35,822 bases of DNA from contig CANGFK010000006.1 in assembly GCA_947452925.1 (NCBI GenBank), forward strand, positions 1 to 35,822, in the 5' to 3' direction. Within the stretch, counting starts at the first letter, position 1, and each line of letters begins with the position of its first letter. The notes beneath the pieces were generated by a model. That model was not told the DNA's origin. It saw only the letters and a program-made list of their open reading frames with translations, and ran no database searches. A program made the translations under genes and the position numbers. Source of the stretch: Chitinophagaceae bacterium. Its GTDB lineage: Bacteria > Bacteroidota > Bacteroidia > Chitinophagales > Chitinophagaceae. Of the stretch, positions 27,451-35,822 are shown one piece after another.

Positions 27451-27614
27451 TTTACCACATAGGCACAGTAGGCGCATAGTATTTATTATTAGTTTACATA
27501 AGGACATACAAAAAGATACAATTTTATACTAGTCAAGGCTATGTGCCCTAAAAGTGAAACGTTTCTTGCCTTATTTTTAATCTTTCTATGTGCCTATTGT
27601 GTCTATGTGGTAAA
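27451..27614 (+). repeat. MITE-like element copy 1, TIR TTTACCACATAGGCAC
   Basis: TTTACCACATAGGCACAGTAGGCGCATAG ... CTATGTGCCTATTGTGTCTATGTGGTAAA; 164 bp, no ORF. Confidence 0.85.
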
Positions 27615-27688
27615 TAAAAATATCGTGTTGATAGCAATCTGTTTGTTGATTTAATCATTATTTTCATTCTAATCATATTTAATCACTA

Positions 27689-28891
27689 ATGAATAAAAAC
27701 ATAGAGAAATTATATTCAATAGCCCTCAAAAAGGAACGCCTGATTATCGGATTGATGAGCGGAACGTCTTTGGATGGGTTGGATATTGCTTTATGTAGGT
27801 TTTCGGGAGCAGGGAAAGAGACCAAAGTGGGCGTTTTGCAGTTTGAAACAGTTACTTATTCCGCTGAATTTAAGGAACTAGTGAGGGAGGTGTTCAGTAA
27901 GAGGCAGGTGGACTTGGAAAAGCTTTGTTTATTGAATGGATGGATTGGCAGGCAGCACGGAATAATGATAAATGAGTGCCTTAACCAATGGAAAATAGAT
28001 ACGAATACAGTGGATATAATAGCTAGTCACGGACAAACCATCTATCATGCACCAAAACGATTACATCAACAAGCACTATTTGAAAACGCGACATTGCAAA
28101 TAGGCGATGGCGATCATCTGGCAGTAGAAACGGGCATTATTACGCTGAGCGACTTCAGACAAAAGCATGTTGCAGCCGGCGGAGAAGGAGCTCCATTGGC
28201 TATTTATGGCGATTATTTGTTGTTTACACATCCAACTGAAAACAGAGTGATGCTAAATATAGGAGGCATTGCCAATTTCACTTATTTACCAGCCAATGGC
28301 GACCTGGAAGATGTATTATGCACAGATATTGGCCCTGGAAATACACTGATGGATGCCTATATCCAACAATATTTTCCAAATAAATACTACGATGAGGAAG
28401 CAAATATTGCCAAGCAGGGAAAAGTGAATGAAGCATTGCTAGCTAAGCTAAAAGAAGAGGCTTTTTTTGCACAGGTATTCCCAAAAAGCACGGGACCGGA
28501 GTTGTTTAATTTAGATTATATTGGGCAAGCAAAGGCATCCGCAGGAGCAAAACTCCTCTCCCATTATGATATAATGGCAACACTGAATCAATTTAGCGCT
28601 GATATGATAGTAGATGTGCTGAATCGAACTATAAAACCAACTGAATCCTACGCTATTTATGCAAGTGGAGGCGGAATACACAATCCGTTGCTGATGGCAA
28701 ATCTGCAAGCGCAATTACCTACGGTGCATTTCCATGATTTAAAAGAATTAGGCATCCATCCCGATGCTAAAGAAGCAGTATTATTTGCTGTTTTGGCTAA
28801 TGAAACGCTTTGTGGAACAGATCATTCATCAGAAGAGAATCAATCTAAAATACCGAAGATAAGTATGGGAAAAATAAGCTTTCCTTCTTGA
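27689..28891 (+). CDS. anmK: Anhydro-N-acetylmuramic acid kinase
   Basis: IIGLMSGTSLDGLDIALCRF...IIASHGQTIYHAPKRLHQQALFENATLQIGDGDHLAVETGIITLSDFRQKHVAAGGEGAPLA...MLNIGGIANFTYLP...DIGPGNTLMDAY...YASGGGIHNPLLM. Confidence 0.96.
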   Translation: MNKNIEKLYSIALKKERLIIGLMSGTSLDGLDIALCRFSGAGKETKVGVLQFETVTYSAEFKELVREVFSKRQVDLEKLCLLNGWIGRQHGIMINECLNQWKIDTNTVDIIASHGQTIYHAPKRLHQQALFENATLQIGDGDHLAVETGIITLSDFRQKHVAAGGEGAPLAIYGDYLLFTHPTENRVMLNIGGIANFTYLPANGDLEDVLCTDIGPGNTLMDAYIQQYFPNKYYDEEANIAKQGKVNEALLAKLKEEAFFAQVFPKSTGPELFNLDYIGQAKASAGAKLLSHYDIMATLNQFSADMIVDVLNRTIKPTESYAIYASGGGIHNPLLMANLQAQLPTVHFHDLKELGIHPDAKEAVLFAVLANETLCGTDHSSEENQSKIPKISMGKISFPS

Positions 28892-28896
28892 GTTTT

Positions 28897-29060
28897 TTTC
28901 ACCACATAGGCACAATAGGCATATAGAAAAGGAAAAAGTAGGTAAGAAGCGTTGTACTTTAAGGACACATAGACGAGAATATGACAAAAAGGGGCTTTTT
29001 TATGTGTTCTTATGTAAACTGATACTAAAAACTATGTGCCTACTATGCCTATGTGGTAAA
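28897..29060 (-). repeat. MITE-like element copy 2, inverted relative to copy 1
   Basis: Reverse complement TTTACCACATAGGCATAGTAGGCACATAG...CTATATGCCTATTGTGCCTATGTGGTGAAA; same 164-bp length and conserved blocks as copy 1. Confidence 0.85.
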
Positions 29061-29071
29061 CTTATAACTGA

Positions 29072-29572
29072 TTATTGATGATTTTCCACGACAGTCTTTA
29101 GGTTATTAAGGTTCTTTTCCATCATGGTACCCATTATCTTATCATTCATCATTGAAGAAAAACGCTCCCATGGCAACCAACCAATATGTTGTACAAATTC
29201 CCAATGTACAACAGCGGTAAACTGTCCCTTTTGCTGATACAATTCCAATTTGCTCTCTTGCTTGTCCCCATTGCGAGACTGCCATACTGTATTGATAACA
29301 GAATCAGTCGTTTTTGATGGGCTAATGGTCACTAACGTATTACCTAATTTAGCAACAAGCGGACTTTCCATGGTTATATTACTTTCCGACACGCCATCAA
29401 TCCATTTTTTCCATCCATTAATATCTTTTACAAAAGGATAAATAGAGTCTTTAGAGGCAGTTATGTCAACCGCACGCGAAACGACAACAGTCGATGGAAA
29501 CAACAGCCCAAGACAAGTGACAACAAGAAACAAAATAGCAAAACTGACCAGAAAAAGCTTGATGTACCGCAT
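29072..29572 (-). CDS. SRPBCC (polyketide cyclase-like) family protein
   Basis: VVSRAVDITASKDSIYPFVKDINGWKKWIDGVSESNITMES...FTAVVHWEFVQHIGWLPWERFSSMMNDKIMGTMMEKNLNNLKTVVE. Confidence 0.85.
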   Translation of the reverse strand: MRYIKLFLVSFAILFLVVTCLGLLFPSTVVVSRAVDITASKDSIYPFVKDINGWKKWIDGVSESNITMESPLVAKLGNTLVTISPSKTTDSVINTVWQSRNGDKQESKLELYQQKGQFTAVVHWEFVQHIGWLPWERFSSMMNDKIMGTMMEKNLNNLKTVVENHQ

Positions 29573-29706
29573 ATCGATGATTTGAATGATTAAAATGAAA
29601 GGAATGATTTATTTAAAATAATGTACCGCCGCATAAATGAAGAGAATCATCGTCTAAAAAATGACTCAATCATTCCCTTTCATTTAAATCATTCAATCAT
29701 AATTAT

Positions 29707-30831
29707 CTATTCCCACTTAAATACTTTCCATACAATGAAATAAATGAATACTGTCCATAAACCCAAAGCACCAATGTTCTGCCAACAATCAAAAATGCTT
29801 GCACCTTCGAAAGAGATTTTACGCATGGCTAGATTAAAATGAGTTAACGGTAGTATTTTACAACAGGTTTGCAGCCATTCTGGGAATACAGAAAGAGAGA
29901 AAAAGGTGCCTGACAATAACATTTGTGGCAAACTGAAAATATTTATCAGCAAAGGAATCATGGTATCACTCTTAACGATGCTAGAGAAGATAAGCCCAAC
30001 ACCCATCAGCATCATAAGAAACAAAATACTCAAAGAAACCATCTCTATAAAGGTAAGAAACCCGTGTGCCAACGTGAAGTTGATACAGAAATGCCCAACA
30101 GTGATAAGTACCAATACGTTTATTAACTGAAAGAATATTCTGCTGAATCCAATGCCTAGCAAAATGTTTAATCTATTGACAGGAGTAGCGTAAAACCGTT
30201 TCAAAACCAATTGTTCGCGTAGGTTAAAGAAGGTAAAGGCAATACCAAAGAGTGTAGAGAATAACAAAGAGAAACCTATCTGACCCGGTAACACAAAGTC
30301 GATGGTTTTATATTCCCGAACGTTGTAAATATCTTGTTTAATAGTAACTAGCTGTCCTTTATTTCCACTCAATTTCTTCTCTAGCTTATCAGAAACGTTT
30401 TCAAGAAGGGGGATTAATTGCATTAAATCCTGACTACTTGCAGAGGTGGATTTAATAGTTAGGTTGAAATACGGAGGAGTATAATGATTAGAATCTAGTA
30501 CCTTAACATCTAACTCCTGAATATCCAAAATCCCCGACAGCTTCCCTTTCTCTAGCTCTTTACGCATTTCTGCAGTATCCGAAAAAGGTTTTATAACGAT
30601 AAACGGAAGCGAAGAAACGGTTTTGTAAAGCACATTACTTGTATCGCAGTTAGAAGATAATGCTAAGGTATATTTCGTGAAGCTTCCCCCACTGAATGCA
30701 CCGAAAATGAAAACAAATACCAATGGAAATATCAAACTGAAAACAAATGACTGTGGGTTTTTGAGACTCGCAAGGAAACTAGCCTTTGTAATTGCCCCTA
30801 ATGCCCTCGACTGACTATATTTCTTAACCAT
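29707..30831 (-). CDS. ABC-2 type transporter permease
   Basis: SFLASLKNPQSFVFSLIFPLVFVFIFGAFSGG...DFVLPGQIGFSLLFSTLFGIAFTFFNLREQLVLKRFYATPVNRLNILLG...LPQMLLSGTFFSLSVFPEWLQTCCKILPLTHFN. Confidence 0.92.
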   Translation of the reverse strand: MVKKYSQSRALGAITKASFLASLKNPQSFVFSLIFPLVFVFIFGAFSGGSFTKYTLALSSNCDTSNVLYKTVSSLPFIVIKPFSDTAEMRKELEKGKLSGILDIQELDVKVLDSNHYTPPYFNLTIKSTSASSQDLMQLIPLLENVSDKLEKKLSGNKGQLVTIKQDIYNVREYKTIDFVLPGQIGFSLLFSTLFGIAFTFFNLREQLVLKRFYATPVNRLNILLGIGFSRIFFQLINVLVLITVGHFCINFTLAHGFLTFIEMVSLSILFLMMLMGVGLIFSSIVKSDTMIPLLINIFSLPQMLLSGTFFSLSVFPEWLQTCCKILPLTHFNLAMRKISFEGASIFDCWQNIGALGLWTVFIYFIVWKVFKWE

Positions 30832-30925
30832 AAATACTGTTATGCTGCAAATCTATTTGAATACAACAATATTGTATCGAGAAAGATTGAACCAACGGAG
30901 AAAAATCTACTAGTTTTGACCACTT

Positions 30926-31408
30926 ATGCAGACAGCGTATCTTCTTCTAGGCAGCAATTTGGGTGATAGATTGTCTTATCTGGAGAAAGCAAAGCACTTT
31001 ATAACCATAAAATGTGGTCATATCACTAAAGAATCTAGTATCTACGAAACTGCCGCTTGGGGCATCACCGAACAACCATCTTTTTATAATCAGGTAGTCG
31101 TTCTGCAAACTGATTTGGCTCCAGAAACATTAATGCAGACTTTATTGAATATCGAAGAAAAGATAGGCCGTAAGAGACTAATCAAATACGGCCCAAGAAT
31201 CATAGATATCGACATTCTGTTGATTGAATCTGTAATACTAAACACACCTTTACTTACATTACCCCACCCCTTTCTGCACGAAAGACGCTTTGCTTTATTG
31301 CCTTTGGCAGAAGTAGCACCCCTACTACTTCATCCTTTGCTTAATAAGAATGTGCTTGAATTATTGGAAGCTTGTATGGATACGTTAGAAGTTAAAAAGC
31401 TTGATTAA
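30926..31408 (+). CDS. folK: 2-amino-4-hydroxy-6-hydroxymethyldihydropteridine diphosphokinase
   Basis: AYLLLGSNLGDRLSYLEKAKHFI...SSIYETAAWGITEQPSFYNQVV...IEEKIGRKRLIKYGPRIIDIDILLI...LTLPHPFLHERRFALLPLAEVAP. Confidence 0.96.
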   Translation: MQTAYLLLGSNLGDRLSYLEKAKHFITIKCGHITKESSIYETAAWGITEQPSFYNQVVVLQTDLAPETLMQTLLNIEEKIGRKRLIKYGPRIIDIDILLIESVILNTPLLTLPHPFLHERRFALLPLAEVAPLLLHPLLNKNVLELLEACMDTLEVKKLD

Positions 31409-31411
31409 ATA

Positions 31412-34400
31412 CTACTCTTTAATAAACTTCTGATGTAGTCTATTGCCTTTGTCATCAGTTACTTCAAGGATATAAAACCCCTTCGCTAGAATCTGAACAT
31501 TGATAGGAATAATAGTATTACTAAGCTTCAAATTATCAAATCGCATCACCTCTTTCCCCATAAGTGAACGTATTCTAACCTGAATAATAGCCAATGTGGT
31601 GCTACTAAGTTTTATGTTTAATTCCTTCTTTACGGGATTCGGGTAAATGGATAGCAGATAATTATCAGCCTTCAATTCAAGCATTGCAATCGAGCTATAT
31701 GTCCATTTTCCATCGATTCCAATTGCTTTAACCCTGTAGTAAAGTTTATTTGCATTGACAGGAATACTTGCATCTACAATTGAATAACTGTTTAGACCAA
31801 TCGACTTCTGACTATTTATGACTAAGTATGAAGTCCCATTGCTACTTCTCTCTACCTCATAGCTTTTAATATTTGCTTCGCTAGATATATGCCAGCTCGC
31901 TTTTGCATTCTTACCATCTTTAATTACAGAAAAATTGCTGAACTTCACTGGCATCGGCCTGATTCCATCAACAACTAAGTAAAACCGATTCCTCCCTTTG
32001 CTTGTAGTGTCGTTAGTGATATTAAAATTATAGGTAGCATTGGTTCTTACATCCTGATTTGTGTCCATGAATCTGTCCAAAAGCTTAATTGCTCCAATAC
32101 CATCATAATCGCTGAAGAATAGTCGATAGTTACCGGTAGCATTACTACCTACATTCAGCTGTATCGTATCTGAAGGTATAAAATCGGGAAATGTAGCTAT
32201 TGCCAATGTCTTTCCTTGCTTGATTATAGAAAGGGATTGACTAGTCGAGCTTAATGACTCGGCATCCCATGCAGCATTATACATACTTGTTCCCTGATTA
32301 TTAAATCGAACAACCACTTCATCCAGAAGACTATTTGAAATAGTCTTCAATCCAACCCTGACCAATGGAGTATTAGCCACACCAAAGTATTGTGTATTAG
32401 GAATTGTACTGTTTATCTTATTGGTTTCATGAAATTGAACGTTCCCATTTGTATTAGCTTGTACAAAAAATGCTTGCCCACTAGCTATGCAGTCTCCACT
32501 TGTGTTATCATATCCAAGAGCGCCATTTGCAATCACGCCAGCAGAATAAGTACTGTAGTTCCCATTTCCAAATGGACTATAAGTCCACATTTTATTATTA
32601 ATATTTGCATTTCCAGCTTGAAAAGCAGCATAACTAATCTGACTAGGATATGGATTAGCCACCAAAGTATATTTATGGATGGAAAGATCATTCAAAGCAA
32701 CAGTCATATCCCCTACAGTTACCCAACCTGTTGCACTCAAGATTACTTCTTCAGGCGCATCAGGAATACTGGTTTCTAATTGATTGGCACATGAAACAGT
32801 TGCACTATTTCTATTGCCACGTACATTCAATATATAACCATTACCGGGAGAAAGATTGGTCAATTCTGTGTTGGCAATACCTACATATCTGCTACCATTT
32901 ACGAGTGCAGGACTGTAGACATACATACTTGGCGTACTATTTTGGGTTACATCAAAGCCATTACTATTGTATTTGTCTGTACTACTCCCATCACCAGTCG
33001 TTAATCCACAAGGGACACCTCCCGATCCTACACCCGAAATATACATTTGCTGTTGCCAGCCGTTTCTTATACTCGACACAACTGAACTACCAATGTAACT
33101 ATATTTCCTCGCTGCTTTTGCTGTGATATATCTTTCTACTGTTACAGTACCAACAATACTTCCTGATACTTGTGCTATCCTTCCTGTACCATTAATGTTA
33201 GATTTGATAACCAGATTCCCGCCAGTATTCAATGTCGCCCCGCTACCAATTGTAACTATCCCAGGCATCAAACCTCCCACTATGTTCAATTGTGTGCCTA
33301 AAGTAACGTTAGCACTACTATTAAGTGTAAGATTCTTTATAGTATTACTAGCTGATGTAAAATTCAAAGTTCCTGCCGCGCCTGTAATAGTAATACTTGA
33401 TGTACCTGTACTCGTGATAGTGCCACTTCCTGATACTGCACCATTAATGGTCAAAGTTTGTCCATTCAAATCCAACACATTTCCACCTGTGATAGACAAA
33501 TTGCCTACAATAGTATTAGTACTCAATACTGGTGCATAACCCGTGCTGGCAGGAATTGCAATTGCAGCACCATCAGATGGTACTACATTATCAGCCCAGT
33601 TAGATGCGGTGTTATAGTCTGAGGTTGTACCTATCCAAGTACTAAGGTTAGCATTTACAGTGTATAATAAACTTGCAGAAACCGATGTCCCATAACTGTT
33701 TGTAGCATTCGTAGTGATTGAATAACTTCCCACAGCTGTTGTAGCTAGAATAGTAATTACACCTGTAGCGATATTTAACGTCATCCCAACAGGTAGTCCG
33801 CTTGCAGAAAAACTTGAAGGACTATTGGTTGCTGTCAATCCAAAGGTAGAGGCTGTTCCAACAGTTGAATTGGCAGTAGTAGCAGAGGTCATCACAGGGA
33901 AGCCCCCTACAATACCAAATAAAGTTAAATCACTCGCTAAAGTCCCTGCCTGATCATAAATATACCAGGATCCTGTACTTCCTGATGCATAAAAAGGAAC
34001 AATCATCATGGTTACAGTCGTTCCACTCATCAGATTCTGCAATGCAACAATGCCACTCAAATCTATTGAAGGAATGTTAGCACCACTTGAACTGGAACTA
34101 GAGAAGACAATTGAACCACTCGATCCTACTAATACATACGCTCCTGCATTAATTTGATAATACAAAGAGCCCAATGTTGGCCCTGTGGAAGAACGTCTGT
34201 AACTGAATTGTGGGATGCTACTGATAGACGCCACGTATCCTGTAGAGACCTGCATAGTAAAAAACACATTCACCCCAGTTGCTGATCCGGGATCGGTGGT
34301 ACTTGTTGACCAGCCAATACCTCCCCATCCTCTGAATATCCCTGCAGTAGTTGCTACATTTAAGCCTCTTGTTAGTCCACTTACAACCACTCCAACTGGA

Positions 34401-35822
34401 GACGGACTTGTTGTTAAAAAGGGTGTATCTATTGTGCCAGAAAGATTACTCATATCCCATTGCCCCAATGCTATCCCTGTCTGTGCCGCACTGACTGTAC
34501 CATTGCAACTAACATTCGCCACACTCGCTCCCCCTCCTGTATTTGTAATAGTCTCTCCCAGATAACTTCCTTGTATCAATCCCGCTTTCAATCGGACATA
34601 AATAGGAGTAGCTACCAATGAATAACCACTGAATGACACTGTCTGAACCCCACTAAAAGAGATATTATCTTTTGATATTTCGTAATCAGCAGTACCCGTA
34701 ACCGTAATATTACCACTTGTAGTTGACAAATTAATAGCACTCAAATTATAAGCCTGACTTACTGATGGACCACTTCCTGCATTGTAATTGAGGCTGGTTA
34801 ATCCCGATTGTACAACAGAAATAACAGGTGTGGCAGTAGTCACAGTTCCCATCAGAGGAGTTGTTGCATCATATTTAGGCCATCCCAAACAACTGGTATT
34901 ATTAAAAGAAAATATCCAATACCAATAAGCAGTATTCATCGTTAGTCCAGAAGAAGTTAGTGACAATATGTTACTGGCAGACTCCACATATCCCCCAAGT
35001 GCAACTGTTCCTGCCGTATAGACAACTCCGTCTACAGGGCTTGAAGGCGGTGTATTAGATATAGTTCTGATTATTAAATAACCATCTGGATTACCGGATG
35101 CCGCAGAGAATGAAACGGGAACACTAAGGCTGGTGGCCGTTCCAAATATCAGATTGGTTGCTTGTGCTGCCGGTGTAGTACAATAGTTTGGAGAATAGGT
35201 AAGTACAATATTGTTGCCCGAAAAAGAGATAGAGAAATAAGTACTATATCCAGCAGTTGTTCCACTGGTACTGAAGGCGATATTTGCCGTTGAAGGAGCA
35301 GCCCCTGTATAGGTTCCAATTACCCAACTAGTTATTGTGTTTATATCGAATCCTGCAATAACGCCATTAACCGCGATAGTGAATTTAGACCCCGACGTCG
35401 CACTGTTCGTTAGTGTCCCAGTTACTAATTTATCCCAGTTAGTTCCTGTTGTACCCGCTACATTATTGATATCAACTGCATAAACACCGCCTGCTTCCAG
35501 CGTAAGGTCACCTGTTGTCAAGGTACCAATTGCACCCGCTATGCCAGGAGCAATAGTGCCATATACGCCTACACTTCCAGTTGTCGTTCCCGTACCGGAT
35601 AGTGTTCCTCCGGCAGCAATCGTTAAAGCATTACCCCCTGCCATACTTCCCGTTACAGCAAGTGTTCCTGCATTGATAGTTGTTGTTCCTGTGAAAGTAT
35701 TTGTTCCAGAAAGTGTCAATGTTCCTGATGCTTGTTTCACCAGATTAATAACGCCTCCTCCAATGACTCCTGCAAATGTGGAGCTAGAATTTCCTGTCGC
35801 ATTTCCTACAGTTAACGTAGCT
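31412..35822 (-). CDS. Giant beta-strand-repeat surface protein with T9SS C-terminal sorting domain (N-terminus outside window)
   Basis: Autotransporter-associated beta-strand motif LTLSGTNTFTGTTTINAGTLAVTGSMAGGNALTIAAGGTLSGTGT; C-term LLSIYPNPVKKELNIKLSS...AKGFYILEVTDDKGNRLHQKFIKE. The frame stays open to 35822, so the start at 35740 is internal. Confidence 0.88.
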   Translation of the reverse strand, partial: ATLTVGNATGNSSSTFAGVIGGGVINLVKQASGTLTLSGTNTFTGTTTINAGTLAVTGSMAGGNALTIAAGGTLSGTGTTTGSVGVYGTIAPGIAGAIGTLTTGDLTLEAGGVYAVDINNVAGTTGTNWDKLVTGTLTNSATSGSKFTIAVNGVIAGFDINTITSWVIGTYTGAAPSTANIAFSTSGTTAGYSTYFSISFSGNNIVLTYSPNYCTTPAAQATNLIFGTATSLSVPVSFSAASGNPDGYLIIRTISNTPPSSPVDGVVYTAGTVALGGYVESASNILSLTSSGLTMNTAYWYWIFSFNNTSCLGWPKYDATTPLMGTVTTATPVISVVQSGLTSLNYNAGSGPSVSQAYNLSAINLSTTSGNITVTGTADYEISKDNISFSGVQTVSFSGYSLVATPIYVRLKAGLIQGSYLGETITNTGGGASVANVSCNGTVSAAQTGIALGQWDMSNLSGTIDTPFLTTSPSPVGVVVSGLTRGLNVATTAGIFRGWGGIGWSTSTTDPGSATGVNVFFTMQVSTGYVASISSIPQFSYRRSSTGPTLGSLYYQINAGAYVLVGSSGSIVFSSSSSSGANIPSIDLSGIVALQNLMSGTTVTMMIVPFYASGSTGSWYIYDQAGTLASDLTLFGIVGGFPVMTSATTANSTVGTASTFGLTATNSPSSFSASGLPVGMTLNIATGVITILATTAVGSYSITTNATNSYGTSVSASLLYTVNANLSTWIGTTSDYNTASNWADNVVPSDGAAIAIPASTGYAPVLSTNTIVGNLSITGGNVLDLNGQTLTINGAVSGSGTITSTGTSSITITGAAGTLNFTSASNTIKNLTLNSSANVTLGTQLNIVGGLMPGIVTIGSGATLNTGGNLVIKSNINGTGRIAQVSGSIVGTVTVERYITAKAARKYSYIGSSVVSSIRNGWQQQMYISGVGSGGVPCGLTTGDGSSTDKYNSNGFDVTQNSTPSMYVYSPALVNGSRYVGIANTELTNLSPGNGYILNVRGNRNSATVSCANQLETSIPDAPEEVILSATGWVTVGDMTVALNDLSIHKYTLVANPYPSQISYAAFQAGNANINNKMWTYSPFGNGNYSTYSAGVIANGALGYDNTSGDCIASGQAFFVQANTNGNVQFHETNKINSTIPNTQYFGVANTPLVRVGLKTISNSLLDEVVVRFNNQGTSMYNAAWDAESLSSTSQSLSIIKQGKTLAIATFPDFIPSDTIQLNVGSNATGNYRLFFSDYDGIGAIKLLDRFMDTNQDVRTNATYNFNITNDTTSKGRNRFYLVVDGIRPMPVKFSNFSVIKDGKNAKASWHISSEANIKSYEVERSSNGTSYLVINSQKSIGLNSYSIVDASIPVNANKLYYRVKAIGIDGKWTYSSIAMLELKADNYLLSIYPNPVKKELNIKLSSTTLAIIQVRIRSLMGKEVMRFDNLKLSNTIIPINVQILAKGFYILEVTDDKGNRLHQKFIKE

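Noticed and set aside
29707-30831. ABC permease without an adjacent ATPase as a novel exporter
   Set aside because: The partner ATPase can be encoded elsewhere; the absence is not informative from one window.
35740-35740. Start codon of the giant minus-strand ORF at 35740
   Set aside because: It is a GTG codon inside a frame that continues upstream (ATLTVGNATGNSSSTFAGVIGGGVINLVKQASG) to the window edge, so the true start lies outside.

Overview
This window is a Bacteroidota chromosome segment. The phylum call rests on T9SS C-terminal sorting domains, the TAnnTTTG-type promoter motifs and overall gene content; it looks Chitinophagaceae-like, which is inference. Most genes are ordinary: pgk, rny, a Do/HtrA protease, a tRNA1(Val) methyltransferase, ribosomal protein L25, an APC permease, dnaE, a PafA-like alkaline phosphatase, bioA, anmK, folK, several T9SS cargo proteins, and a putative copper locus (TonB receptor, YHYH protein, MauG-like di-heme protein, MbnP-like protein, lipoprotein). 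I saw no CRISPR, cas genes, transposase, prophage or defence island. The unexplained signal is in short repeats. (1) Two inverted copies of a 21/22-bp-unit array with a 65-bp A-B-C super-period lie about 19 kb apart. (2) A third array of ten exact 21-bp units has a different, dyad-symmetric core. All three arrays sit between divergent genes. (3) A dispersed family of 7-nt-periodic tracts often forms inverted pairs; two tracts are in frame inside bioA. (4) Two inverted 164-bp MITE-like elements flank anmK. (5) A REPIN-like hairpin abuts the truncated end of array 2. Coordinates and periods were counted by hand. Family names come from recognising protein motifs, not from database searches.
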